17,655 nucleotides of DNA from an uncultured Gemmatimonadota bacterium (GTDB lineage Bacteria; Gemmatimonadota; Gemmatimonadetes; Longimicrobiales; Gaopeijiaceae), in assembly GCA_938030915.1 (NCBI GenBank), contig CALHIO010000007.1, forward strand, positions 1-17,655. The letters run 5' to 3'. Position 1 is the first letter of the stretch. The number at the start of each line of letters is the position of its first letter. The translations under genes were made by a program, and so were the position numbers. The notes under the pieces are model-generated. The model was not told the origin of the DNA. It was given only the letters and a program-made list of their open reading frames with translations, and did no database searches. This document shows positions 6,815 to 14,522 of this stretch, in pieces.

Positions 6815-7530
6815 CGGAGCGCACGAGCCTCGCGGGGCTGACCTGCCTCGTCACCGGGGCGAGCCGGGGTATCGGCCGTGCCGCGGTGGTGGCGCTCGCG
6901 GATCGAGGGGCCCGCGTATGGGCGATGGCTCGGAGCACGGAGGCGTTGCAGGAACTCGAGCGGGAGTGTGGAGCGACGCCGGTCGTCGCAGACCTCTCGG
7001 ACGACACAGCCGTCTGGACCGCCCTCGACGAGGCAGCGGAATCCGCCGGTGGTGTCCCTGACGTCGTCGTGAACGCGGCGGGTGTGTTTGGGGTGGAGAC
7101 GTGTGTCAACGAATCGGTGAAGTCCTTCGATGCCCACGTCGCGATCAACCTCCGAGCTCCCTTTCTCGTTACCCGTTCGGTCCTTCCAGGCATGCTCGAG
7201 CGCGGATCGGGCCTGATTGTCCACATCGGATCCGTGGCGGGTCGAAAGGCGTTTCCTGGGAACGCGGCGTACTCGGCCTCGAAGTTCGGGCTGCGGGGCT
7301 TTCACGAGGTCCTCATTGAGGAGCTTCGCGGAACTGGAGTCCGTGCCTCGCTGATCGAGCCGGCTGCGACCGATACGTCGCTCTGGGACGAGCTCGATCC
7401 CGACTCCGATCCGAACCTTCCGGATCGGGCGGACATGATGACGCCCGAACAGGTGGCCGACGCGATCGTCTTCGTCGTGACGCGTCCGGACGGGGTGTCG
7501 GTGCCTCACGTCGCAGTGGAGCGTGGCTGA
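6811..7530 (+). CDS. SDR-family oxidoreductase, possible pterin (sepiapterin-type) reductase
   Basis: A 239-residue classical short-chain dehydrogenase/reductase. The nucleotide-binding TGASRGIG is at residues 15-22, the NNAG-equivalent is VNAAGVFG, the structural Asn lies in AINLRAPF (N113) and the catalytic set is S141, Y154 and K158 (HIGSVAGRKAF...AAYSASKFG). The basic residue in ARS after the second strand suggests NADPH preference. The start at 6811 overlaps the folE stop by ATGA; an in-frame ATG at 6676 lies deep inside folE and is not the start. SDR substrates cannot be read from sequence, but position after PTPS and folE makes reduction of 6-pyruvoyl-tetrahydropterin, as sepiapterin reductase does, the leading guess. 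It might also be a 3-oxoacyl-ACP reductase-like enzyme in an unrelated role. The SDR assignment itself is secure. Confidence 0.92.
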   Translation: MTERTSLAGLTCLVTGASRGIGRAAVVALADRGARVWAMARSTEALQELERECGATPVVADLSDDTAVWTALDEAAESAGGVPDVVVNAAGVFGVETCVNESVKSFDAHVAINLRAPFLVTRSVLPGMLERGSGLIVHIGSVAGRKAFPGNAAYSASKFGLRGFHEVLIEELRGTGVRASLIEPAATDTSLWDELDPDSDPNLPDRADMMTPEQVADAIVFVVTRPDGVSVPHVAVERG

Positions 7531-7538
7531 CCTGCCAC

Positions 7539-8168
7539 ATGCACTTTCTTCTCACCGATCGACTGACCTGCCCGCGGTGCGGGCCAGCGTTCGGACTGAT
7601 CCTCCTGGCCAACGAACTCCTCGATCGTCGGGTGCGTGCCGGAGTACTTGGTTGTCCGAACTGCCGGGACTCGTTCGAGATCGAAGACGGGTTCGCAGAT
7701 CTGCGTGCCCCGCCGCGGGGGCAACTCCCCCGTGGGCGAGCTGGCACGGATGCGCGGCCCGAGCAGACCGAGGTGGACCGCATCGTTGCCCTCCTGGGCA
7801 TTCATCGTGGCCCGGGAACCGTCGCCGCCCTCGGGTCAGCCGCGTCTTTTGCGGCCCCGATCGCCAAGGCCGTGTCAGACCTCATGGTCGTCGCCGTCGA
7901 TCCGGATACCCGGGCGTGGCCCGCTCACGACGACGTGTCGCGCATGGCGGCCGCTCCGGGGCTCCCTTTCTTCGACAGGACGCTCCGGGGTGCGGTCGTC
8001 GACGGCACTCTGGGTCCCGCCATGCTCTTTGAGGCCTGCCGATGTACAGCCTCGATGAGTCGTGTCGTTGTGCTGAATGCGGACGTGGGCGCGTCCGCCG
8101 TGATCGAGGAGGCAGGTATGTCGATTCTGGCTTCGGAGGGCGAAACCGTGGTCGCTGCAAGGGGTTGA
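7539..8168 (+). CDS. Trm112-like zinc-ribbon protein with Rossmann-like C-terminal part
   Basis: A 209-residue protein starting 8 bases after the SDR stop. The first 55 residues are Trm112/YcaR-like: LLTDRLTCPRCG with cysteines at 11 and 14, then LGCPNCRDSFEIEDGFADLR with cysteines at 39 and 42, the complete four-cysteine zinc knuckle. From about residue 90 an alternating helix/strand pattern (GTVAALGSAASFAAPIAKAV, then LMVVAVDPD, then GAVVDGTLGPAML, then RVVVLNADVG) recalls a methyltransferase Rossmann fold. The glycine-rich SAM motif is weak (ALGSAASF) and catalytic motifs are missing, so this may be a degenerate, regulatory methyltransferase-like domain. Small Trm112 proteins activate methyltransferases; fused versions occur. 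It shares the run of the pterin operon but I see no functional link. Domain call is firm for the zinc ribbon only. Confidence 0.72.
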   Translation: MHFLLTDRLTCPRCGPAFGLILLANELLDRRVRAGVLGCPNCRDSFEIEDGFADLRAPPRGQLPRGRAGTDARPEQTEVDRIVALLGIHRGPGTVAALGSAASFAAPIAKAVSDLMVVAVDPDTRAWPAHDDVSRMAAAPGLPFFDRTLRGAVVDGTLGPAMLFEACRCTASMSRVVVLNADVGASAVIEEAGMSILASEGETVVAARG

Positions 8169-8171
8169 GCG

Positions 8172-8201
8172 TTGCGCCCTTACCTGCGGACTTTCTACCT
8201 T
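8172..8201 (+). promoter_or_regulatory. Weak candidate promoter before the TPR/OsmC run
   Basis: TTGCGC (8172-8177) and TACCTT (8196-8201) are 18 bases apart in the 103-base gap following the Trm112-like gene. This is the only non-coding gap between 7530 and 12820 that could hold a promoter, so a new transcript may start here. Hexamers are poor matches. Confidence 0.25.
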
Positions 8202-8271
8202 CAGCGACCCTTGGTGAAGCGACGTCGGAGGTGTGCTCCGGCGACGGCCTCGGTTCTCTGACCCACCACGA

Positions 8272-8733
8272 ATGGCGTTCTGGAAGAAGCTCCTCGGGAG
8301 CGACGACGATCAGCGCGTCGACTACTACGACGAGGGAGTCGGCCTCCTCGAAGCCGGTAAGTTCCACGAAGCCCTCACGTCGTTCCGTCTCGCTCTGAAG
8401 GCCGCGCCCGGCGACCCGATCGTCCTGCAGCAGATCGCGATCTGCTACACGCGGATCGGGATGGTCGAGGAGGCCGCCAAGACATACCGCCACGTGCTTC
8501 AGAAGGACGAGTCGTCCTCTGGTGCCCACTACGGGCTGGCCTTCATTCTGCTCAGGAGCGAGAGGCCGGAAGAGGCAATCCCTCACCTCGAAGCGTTCCT
8601 GAGCCACGCACCACGGGACGAGGATGCGAGCGCGCACGTGGAGCATGCTCGCTGGACGCTCGCTCAACTACGGGGGGAAGCCCCCGTGGAACCCATGACG
8701 AACACCCACGAGGACGACCGCGATGTCGGGTAA
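8272..8733 (+). CDS. Small TPR protein
   Basis: A 153-residue protein made of about three tetratricopeptide repeats: residues 17-49 (YDEGVGLLEAGKFHEALTSF...), 50-83 (LQQIAICYTRIGMVEEAAKTY...) and 84-117 (AHYGLAFILLRSERPEEAIPHL...). TPRs bind other proteins; no enzyme domain is present. The N-terminus MAFWKKLLGSDDD is basic then acidic and has no membrane helix or signal peptide, so it is probably cytoplasmic. I chose the ATG at 8272; the frame runs back to 8233, but that extension is arginine-rich filler. No good ribosome site is seen. The 3' end overlaps the OsmC-like gene by 11 bases, so the two are probably co-expressed. Confidence 0.82.
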   Translation: MAFWKKLLGSDDDQRVDYYDEGVGLLEAGKFHEALTSFRLALKAAPGDPIVLQQIAICYTRIGMVEEAAKTYRHVLQKDESSSGAHYGLAFILLRSERPEEAIPHLEAFLSHAPRDEDASAHVEHARWTLAQLRGEAPVEPMTNTHEDDRDVG

Positions 8734-9139
8734 CATTCGGCAGGCCCGCCTGCGATGGACCGGTAAAGGAATGGCGTTTCGGGGCGGCCCGGACGGCGGC
8801 GCCGAGATCGGTGTCGATGGTGACGGCGTCGAAGGCCCCGCGCCCATGCACCTCCTGCTCATGTCGGTGGGTGCCTGCATGGCGATCGACGTACTGATGA
8901 TTCTCGAAAAGGGCCGCGTTCCGGTGAACGACCTCGAGATCGAGACCATCGGTGTTCGGGCAGATGACCATCCGCGGCGTTACGAATCGATCGAACTCGT
9001 GTACCGGATCAGCGGACCGGCCGAGGACGACGAGGTGAAGATCGACCGCGCCATCGAGCTATCGAAGGACAAATACTGCTCCGTTCTGCACACGCTGGAC
9101 CCGACGATCGACCTCGCCATCCGAAGCGAACGGGTCTGA
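8723..9139 (+). CDS. OsmC-like peroxiredoxin family protein
   Basis: OsmC/Ohr-fold proteins reduce organic hydroperoxides through two cysteines in a domain-swapped dimer. Both are in their expected contexts: C52 in MSVGACMAIDVLMIL and C119 in DKYCSVLHTLDPTI. The 138 residues match the family. The sequence APMHLLLMSVGACMAIDV and the late KYCSV motif resemble the YhfA-like OsmC branch more than Ohr, so a thiol-peroxidase role is likely but not proven. It starts inside the end of the TPR gene and ends 7 bases before the acyl-CoA synthetase start, so all three are probably one transcript. No regulator of the OhrR type is nearby. Confidence 0.92.
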   Translation: MSGNIRQARLRWTGKGMAFRGGPDGGAEIGVDGDGVEGPAPMHLLLMSVGACMAIDVLMILEKGRVPVNDLEIETIGVRADDHPRRYESIELVYRISGPAEDDEVKIDRAIELSKDKYCSVLHTLDPTIDLAIRSERV

Positions 9140-9146
9140 GGGGATC

Positions 9147-10988
9147 ATGGCGACAACCCTCGACTATTTCGCGAACGAGGCGCAGGTCCCCACTTCGACT
9201 CTGACCGGCCTTTTCTTCGAAGCGATCGATCGCTTCGGGGACGAGCCGGCGCTCCAGCGATTCGAGACCGCGAACCAGATCGTGGACATCAGCTACGCCG
9301 ACGTGCTGCGCGAAGTCATGCGCGTGGGTGGAGCTCTTCGAGCGTCAGGGGTGGACCGTGGCGATCGGGCGGCGATCCTCTCTGAGAATCGGCCCGAATG
9401 GGCGGTCGTCGATTACGGGTCGCTCTGTGCCGGAGCCTGGGTCGTTCCCGTGTACCCGACGTTGACCGCTCCGCAGGTGGAGTACGTGCTCACGGATTCA
9501 GGTGCGAGCATCGTCTTCGCGTCTACGCCGGAGCTGGCCACGAAAGCGCTCGAGGCGGCGGCTGGCTGCTCGCAGGACATTACCGTCGTGGCGTTCGATC
9601 CCGGCGCTCCGGGGGAGGCCGTCGCATGGGAGGATTTCCTGGCGCGCAGTGGCCCGGTCGACGGTGTGGATGACCGGGCACGCTTTCGTGAAGAAGCGCT
9701 GCTCGCGCAGCCCGATGATGTGGCGACGGTCCTGTACACCTCCGGGACGACAGGGCCTCCGAAAGGCGTGATGCTGACGCACAACAACGTGGCCTCGAAC
9801 GTCCGTGCGACCGAGATGCACCTCGACATTCTCAGCACCGACACCACGATCAGCTTCCTGCCGTTGTCGCACATCCTGCAGCGGATGGCCGACTATCTGA
9901 TGTTCTGGGTGGGTGTCACGATCGCGTACCCGCGCTCGCTCGACACGTTGATCGTCGACCTCAAGCGGGTGGCACCGACCGTCGTCGTCTCGGTCCCGCG
10001 GATCTACGAGAAGATCTACAACGGCGTGATGTCCGCGCGAGGGCCGAAGAAGAAGCTGATCGACTGGGCCGTGGCGGTCGCCGATCAAGCGGCGGACCTG
10101 CGTCTCGCCGGTTCACGACCCTCCGGGCTGCTCGCCCTCAAGTACGCGATTGCGGACAAGCTAGTCTTCTCCAAGGTGAAGACCGCGGTGGGCGGCCGCA
10201 TGCGCTTCTTCGTGAGTGGTGGAGGACCGCTCGCGCCGGCGCTGAACCGCTTCTTCTACTCGATCGGGCTGACCATTCTCGAAGGATATGGACTCACCGA
10301 GACGAGCCCGGTCACGAATGCGAACAGTCAGGATTTCTTCCGCATCGGGACCGTCGGTCGTCCGGTGCCCGGGACGGAGGTTCGCATCGCCGAGGATGGA
10401 GAGATCCTGATCCGGGGTGGTCAGGTCATGAAGGGCTACTACAACAAGCCCGAGGCCACCGCGGAGGTCCTTTCCGACGACGGGTGGTTCGCCACGGGTG
10501 ACATCGGGGAGATCGACGCTGACGGCTTCCTCTCGATCACCGATCGGAAGAAAGACCTCATCGTAACGGCCGGAGGAAAGAACGTCGCTCCGCAGCCGAT
10601 CGAAAACCTGCTCAAGACCCACACGCTCGTGGAGCAGGCAGTCCTCGTTGGAGACCGGCGACGGTACTGCTCGCTGCTGGTCGTGCCCGCCTTCGATGCT
10701 CTTCGCCAATGGGCGGAGGATCGCGGGATCGAGACCGGATCGGTGGAGGAGCTCGTGGTTCACCCGGACGTGCTCGCCGGCGTGCAGGGCGAGCTCTTCG
10801 CCATGCTCGACGGGCTCGCCTCGTACGAGAGGCCGAAAAAATTGGCACTCCTCCCCGAGGAGTTTACCGTTGAAAACGGTCTGATGACCCCGACGCTCAA
10901 GGTGAAACGACGCGAACTCCGCGATCGGCTCGGGGACGTGATCAACGCGCTCTACGACGACGAAGCGGCGGACTCGACCGCGAACTGA
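9147..10988 (+). CDS. Long-chain fatty acid--CoA ligase (AMP-forming)
   Basis: Activates fatty acids to acyl-CoA through an acyl-adenylate, in the cytoplasm or at the inner membrane face. The 613 residues are in the FadD15/long-chain ACS range. Adenylation motifs appear in order: the P-loop YTSGTTGPPKGVMLTHNN from about residue 197; FVSGGGPLAPALNRFFYSIG followed by GYGLTETSP at about 380; the hinge WFATGDIGEID with TGD at 450-452; DRKKDLIVTAGGKNVAPQPIEN near 467-488; and the terminal catalytic-lysine region PTLKVKRREL near 585. The ALNRFFYSIGLTILEGYGLTE context and IENLLK match bacterial long-chain enzymes. GAGGGG precedes the ATG with a short three-base spacing. The CutA start lies 4 bases after its stop. 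Exact chain length preference cannot be read from sequence. Confidence 0.94.
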   Translation: MATTLDYFANEAQVPTSTLTGLFFEAIDRFGDEPALQRFETANQIVDISYADVLREVMRVGGALRASGVDRGDRAAILSENRPEWAVVDYGSLCAGAWVVPVYPTLTAPQVEYVLTDSGASIVFASTPELATKALEAAAGCSQDITVVAFDPGAPGEAVAWEDFLARSGPVDGVDDRARFREEALLAQPDDVATVLYTSGTTGPPKGVMLTHNNVASNVRATEMHLDILSTDTTISFLPLSHILQRMADYLMFWVGVTIAYPRSLDTLIVDLKRVAPTVVVSVPRIYEKIYNGVMSARGPKKKLIDWAVAVADQAADLRLAGSRPSGLLALKYAIADKLVFSKVKTAVGGRMRFFVSGGGPLAPALNRFFYSIGLTILEGYGLTETSPVTNANSQDFFRIGTVGRPVPGTEVRIAEDGEILIRGGQVMKGYYNKPEATAEVLSDDGWFATGDIGEIDADGFLSITDRKKDLIVTAGGKNVAPQPIENLLKTHTLVEQAVLVGDRRRYCSLLVVPAFDALRQWAEDRGIETGSVEELVVHPDVLAGVQGELFAMLDGLASYERPKKLALLPEEFTVENGLMTPTLKVKRRELRDRLGDVINALYDDEAADSTAN

Positions 10989-10992
10989 GTTG

Positions 10993-11328
10993 ATGCCCGA
11001 CACCGACGAGCCGACCACGGTGGTCGTGCTGACGACCATGCCGGACGCCGCCGCCGCCGAGAGCCTCGCCTCCCGCCTCGTCGAGGAGCGGTCGATCGCC
11101 TGTGCGAACATCGTTCAGGGTGTCACGTCCATCTACCGCTGGGATGGCGAGGTCAGAAAGGACTCGGAGGTCCTGGTCGTCATGAAGACCACGGCCGGGC
11201 AGGCGGGTGCGCTCGAGTCGCGCGTAGAGATGCTCCATCCCTACGACGTACCCGAGGTCCTCGTGTTGCCGGTCGTCGGAGGTCACGCACCGTATCTGGC
11301 GTGGGTTGCCTCGGAGGTCGCTGGCTGA
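10993..11328 (+). CDS. cutA: Divalent cation tolerance protein CutA
   Basis: CutA is a small trimeric ferredoxin-like protein linked to copper tolerance in E. coli, though its wider function is unsettled. The 111 residues show the family pattern: VVVLTTMPDAAAAESLASRLVEE, then SIACANIVQGVTSIYRWDGEV, then SEVLVVMKTT, and HPYDVPEVLVLPV near the C-terminus. The strongly conserved ACANI and YxWxGE motifs are both present. I used the ATG at 10993 and not the TTG three bases earlier. Its stop overlaps the start of the next TPR gene (TGATG), indicating coupled translation. The neighbours do not suggest a metal operon. Confidence 0.95.
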   Translation: MPDTDEPTTVVVLTTMPDAAAAESLASRLVEERSIACANIVQGVTSIYRWDGEVRKDSEVLVVMKTTAGQAGALESRVEMLHPYDVPEVLVLPVVGGHAPYLAWVASEVAG

Positions 11329-12305
11329 TGGCGAAGCGCCGGAAGAAGCGGGGTCGGAAGGCCGCTCGGGACACGTCCCAGGTCGAGTTGCTGCCCGAAC
11401 TGAGCGACGCCGCTCCGGATGAATCCTCAGACGACGCTGCAGGCGATGTCGAGGAACAGACCGCCGACCGGGCATCGAGCCGGTCCAGGGGGGCATCCGA
11501 GCGGCGTTCGCAGGCAGATGAGGATTCAAGCGACGAACTGAGGGGTGTCGCGTCGACCGGCGATGATGAACCGGTCGAGGCCGTCATCGATGACGCGGAA
11601 CGCGAGGAGGACGTCACGGTCGAACCGACGTCTGCCGACGAAGCCCGTGTCGCGGCGGACGGGGTCGACGTACCACCGCCCGCCCCGCGACCGCAGGGCA
11701 ACCAGCTAGCCACCGCGCGGGACCTGGTTCAGTCCGGTCGGATCGAAGAGGCAATCGACCAGTACATGAAGATTCTGGGGGAGAACCCCCAGAACCTCAG
11801 AGCTCACAACAACCTCGGTATCCTCTTCGATGAGCTGGGCCAGCACGACACCGCCGTGGAGCATCTCGAGGCCGCTCTGGACGTGGAGCCGGAGAACGTG
11901 GAGGTCCTCACCAATCTGGCCAGCGCACTCACGAAGCTGGCCCGCTTCCACGCCGCGGATACGTCGGTTCGGCAGGCGCTCCGCGTGGCCCCGGACGATC
12001 CCGCTGCCCGGCTGGTTCAGGGCATTCTCTCGTTCCGGCGTGGGCTGTACCCGCAGGCGGAGATGGAGCTTCGCTGGGTGTGTGATCGAGACCCGGAGAT
12101 CGGGGAGGCCTTCTACTATCGAGCCGAGGCGTTGAACCGTACGGGTCATTTCGCCGAGGCGACCGAACTGATGCTCCGAGCCGCCGAGCTTCTTCCCGAA
12201 GACGCACGGCCCTTCTACACACTCGGCCATCTCTACGATCGTCAAAGCCGGCCCTTCGAGGCTGCCGAGATGTATCGACGCGCCCGGGACCTGCAGGCCT
12301 CATGA
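11328..12305 (+). CDS. TPR protein with basic/acidic disordered N-terminus
   Basis: A 325-residue protein in two halves. Residues 1-15 are very basic (MAKRRKKRGRKAARD); residues 16-120 are low-complexity, rich in Asp, Glu, Ser and Ala, and probably disordered. From about residue 122 to the end there are six consecutive tetratricopeptide repeats, beginning ATARDLVQSGRIEEAIDQY and ending FYTLGHLYDRQSRPFEAAEMY. No signal peptide or membrane helix is present. The start at 11328 overlaps the CutA stop and its stop overlaps the macro-domain start as ATGA, so the three are co-translated. TPR arrays of this kind act as scaffolds; the basic head and acidic linker could bind nucleic acid or ribosomes, which is speculation. 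Nothing identifies the partner. Confidence 0.88.
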   Translation: MAKRRKKRGRKAARDTSQVELLPELSDAAPDESSDDAAGDVEEQTADRASSRSRGASERRSQADEDSSDELRGVASTGDDEPVEAVIDDAEREEDVTVEPTSADEARVAADGVDVPPPAPRPQGNQLATARDLVQSGRIEEAIDQYMKILGENPQNLRAHNNLGILFDELGQHDTAVEHLEAALDVEPENVEVLTNLASALTKLARFHAADTSVRQALRVAPDDPAARLVQGILSFRRGLYPQAEMELRWVCDRDPEIGEAFYYRAEALNRTGHFAEATELMLRAAELLPEDARPFYTLGHLYDRQSRPFEAAEMYRRARDLQAS

Positions 12306-12820
12306 TTCGCGTTGTGGTCGGAAGCCTGGCCGAGCAAGCGGTCGAGGGGGTCGTGCGGCCAGTTCAGTCCGATTTTTCACCGGTAAGCCACGCCTCGAGG
12401 GATCTGGCCGCTGCTGCCGGAGAGGGCGTAGAGCAGAAGCTCTCCCGTGTCGGCTCGCTCCCGATCGGTGGAGCGGTGATGACACCGGCAGGAAACCTGC
12501 CGTGCGACTTTCTCATTCATGTGGTGGTCAGTTCCACCGATGAGGCGCAGTCGACATTGACGGTCCAAAGAGCGGTGCAAAACGGCCTCCGCAGGGTTTC
12601 GGACATGGGTCTGACGTCTCTCGCTCTGCCGCCGTTGGGGATCGGGGTGGGCATGACACAGCCAGAAGACGCGGCACGCGCGCTGTGTGAGCTGCTCTTC
12701 AATCACCTTGATGAAGGCGAAACTCTGGAGATGACCCTGGTGGTGTCGTCTCCGTATGAGGAAGAGATCTTCTCGAGAATCGTAAGGGAGTTGTCGGATC
12801 AGAGGGCATCGGACACGTGA
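12302..12820 (+). CDS. Divergent macro-domain protein
   Basis: A 172-residue stand-alone protein with macro-domain features: an N-terminal strand IRVVVGSLAEQAVEGVVRPV, the glycine-containing segment RVGSLPIGGAVMTPAGNLPCDFLIHVVV (bases about 12448-12531), and the second phosphate-loop region SLALPPLGIGVGMTQPEDAARAL. Macro domains bind or hydrolyse ADP-ribose and related nucleotides. The first substrate loop, usually AAN-x-x-L followed by GGGVA, is replaced here by VQSDFSPVSHASRDLAAAAG, without the Asn used by many ADP-ribosyl hydrolases. It may therefore bind without catalysis, or use another ligand. It overlaps the TPR gene by ATGA and is the last gene of that run. Family call is good; activity is unknown. 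Confidence 0.8.
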   Translation: MIRVVVGSLAEQAVEGVVRPVQSDFSPVSHASRDLAAAAGEGVEQKLSRVGSLPIGGAVMTPAGNLPCDFLIHVVVSSTDEAQSTLTVQRAVQNGLRRVSDMGLTSLALPPLGIGVGMTQPEDAARALCELLFNHLDEGETLEMTLVVSSPYEEEIFSRIVRELSDQRASDT

Positions 12821-12904
12821 TCTGGATGGAAACCTGTTCTTCGGGGTCCCATACCCCAGAGATCTCGTAGCCGACCAGGCTCGGTAACAGGGGGAAGAGG
12901 GCGC

Positions 12905-14464
12905 ATGCGAAAGCGGATTCTCGGGACGACGATCGTCGTCGTGTGGATCGCCATGGTAGGGTGGAAGGCTCGAGACGAGTATTTCCAGCCCGAGTTGATG
13001 CGGCTGGCTGAAGCGGCACTGACGCTCGCGCCAGGCATCAACTTCTATACCCTGACGATGAACGACCGGACGGTGGGGCAGGCGACCTCGCGCCTCGATA
13101 CGCTTCCGGACGGCTTCGAGCTCGAGGACCTCATGAACCTCGAGTTGCCCGCCCTCGGCCAGACGGGCATCGCCATCGCGCGGACACGGGTGAAGCTCAG
13201 CCCGTCGCTCGTAATGGAGAACTTCAGCTTCATGCTCGACAGCGAGGTCGGACGGTTCGAGGCGAGCGGCGAATTGCTTCCGGACACGACGCTGGAGGTT
13301 CGTATCGTCTCGGCCGGAAGCGAGCAGAACCTCTCGTTTCGCCTCCCGCAGCCACCGATCATGTCCAACGTCGTGCCCATCAGAGTAGCGATGGGCGAGG
13401 GCCTCGACGTCGGGGAGACGGTGCGTCTGCCGGTCTTCGATCCCACGAGCCTCAGCACCCGTACGGTCGAAGTTCACATCCTGGAGCACGATACGCTTCT
13501 CGTCACCGATTCCGCTGCGATCGGAACGGACGGTCGCTGGGCGTCTGCGAGGCACGACACCGTGCCCGCGTGGAAGATCGCAGAGGAGTTCGGCGGCGTA
13601 CGCGTCGAGAGCTGGGTCGACGAAGACGGGCGCATTCTTCAGGCCTCCAGTGCACTCGGCTTCTCGATGCAGAAGACCGAGTACGAACTCGCCCGGCAGG
13701 CTCAGGAAGAGTCGCGCCTGGTATCGAACTCGCCGATCGACGATGACGTAATCCTTTCCACCGCGGTGCAGAGCAACGTCGATTTCGCCGACGTGACGCA
13801 GTATGACGAGCTTCGTTTCCGACTGACCGGCGTCGATCTCGAGGGCTTCCAACTCGAGGGTGGGCGGCAGTCTCTCCGGGGTGACACCCTCATCATCCGG
13901 CGAGCGCAGTGGGAGGAGGTCGATCCGGACTATCGGCTCCCGTACGCATTCATGGATCTTCGCGGGTCGCTCGAGCCGGAGCCTCTGATTCAGAGCGACG
14001 ACGAGCGTATCATCCGTCGGGCGAGAGAAATCACCGCCCGTCGAACGCAGTGGTCCCAGGACCCCAAGGAAGTCGCGAGGCAACTGACGACGGCCGTCTA
14101 CACGATGCTCGACAAGGAGATCACCTTCTCGGTACCGAACGCGGTTCAGGTCCTCGAGACCCTTCAGGGGGACTGCAACGAGCACACGGTGCTGTATGTC
14201 GCGTTGGCGCGTGCACTGGGCCTCCCGGCGCGGACGGCGGTCGGACTCGTCTATGTGAACGGGGCGTTCTTCTACCATGCGTGGCCCGAGGTGTGGCTCG
14301 ACGAGTGGGTGGCGGTCGATCCGACCTTCGGTCAGTACCCGGCGGACGCATCGCACATCCGGTTTATCATCGGTGGTCTGGCTCAGCAGGTAGAGATCGT
14401 GCGCCTGATCGGAAACCTCGACATCGAGGTGCTCGACCAGGTAACGGCTGAGGAGCAGGAGTGA
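12905..14464 (+). CDS. Membrane-anchored transglutaminase-like protein
   Basis: A 519-residue protein with an N-terminal hydrophobic helix after MRKR (residues 5-20), acting as an anchor or signal. A beta-rich region of about 350 residues follows, and then a transglutaminase/protease-like core. The core has the complete catalytic triad: C424 in LQGDCNEHTVLYVALARALG, H458 in FFYHAWPEVW and D472 in VAVDPTFGQ. Such domains act as cysteine proteases, crosslinkers or peptidases in the envelope. The start is supported by GGGGGAAGAGG just upstream and by the hydrophobic N-terminus. It is followed 58 bases later by an ABC ATPase and its permease, so it may act on the substrate they export, or on the envelope at that site. 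The N-terminal region resembles the beta-sandwich linkers seen before transglutaminase domains, but I cannot name it. Confidence 0.88.
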   Translation: MRKRILGTTIVVVWIAMVGWKARDEYFQPELMRLAEAALTLAPGINFYTLTMNDRTVGQATSRLDTLPDGFELEDLMNLELPALGQTGIAIARTRVKLSPSLVMENFSFMLDSEVGRFEASGELLPDTTLEVRIVSAGSEQNLSFRLPQPPIMSNVVPIRVAMGEGLDVGETVRLPVFDPTSLSTRTVEVHILEHDTLLVTDSAAIGTDGRWASARHDTVPAWKIAEEFGGVRVESWVDEDGRILQASSALGFSMQKTEYELARQAQEESRLVSNSPIDDDVILSTAVQSNVDFADVTQYDELRFRLTGVDLEGFQLEGGRQSLRGDTLIIRRAQWEEVDPDYRLPYAFMDLRGSLEPEPLIQSDDERIIRRAREITARRTQWSQDPKEVARQLTTAVYTMLDKEITFSVPNAVQVLETLQGDCNEHTVLYVALARALGLPARTAVGLVYVNGAFFYHAWPEVWLDEWVAVDPTFGQYPADASHIRFIIGGLAQQVEIVRLIGNLDIEVLDQVTAEEQE

Positions 14465-14522
14465 TCTCCCGGATGACATCCCCGCGCACGCTTCTCAACA
14501 CGAATCCTCGAGGGGAGAGAAC

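Noticed and set aside
6586..7509. 307-codon minus-strand open frame
   Set aside because: Antisense to folE and the SDR gene, both well supported; Arg/His-rich with no motif.
5785..7530. Queuosine biosynthesis operon
   Set aside because: folE and a QueD-family gene are present, but queC, queE and queF are not, and the catalytic spacing is PTPS-like; kept only as an alternative.
10161..11111. 316-codon minus-strand open frame
   Set aside because: Antisense to the acyl-CoA ligase and CutA genes, with no domain and the composition of a complementary shadow.
12829..12862. Hairpin GGGGT-CCCAT-ACCCC after the macro-domain gene as a terminator
   Set aside because: Only five pairs and no T-tract follow, so it is too weak to call.
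12377..14479. 700-codon open frame on the minus strand
   Set aside because: It lies antisense to the transglutaminase and macro-domain genes, whose motifs are clear. Its protein is His/Arg/Leu-rich with no recognisable domain; long antisense frames are common in GC-rich DNA.
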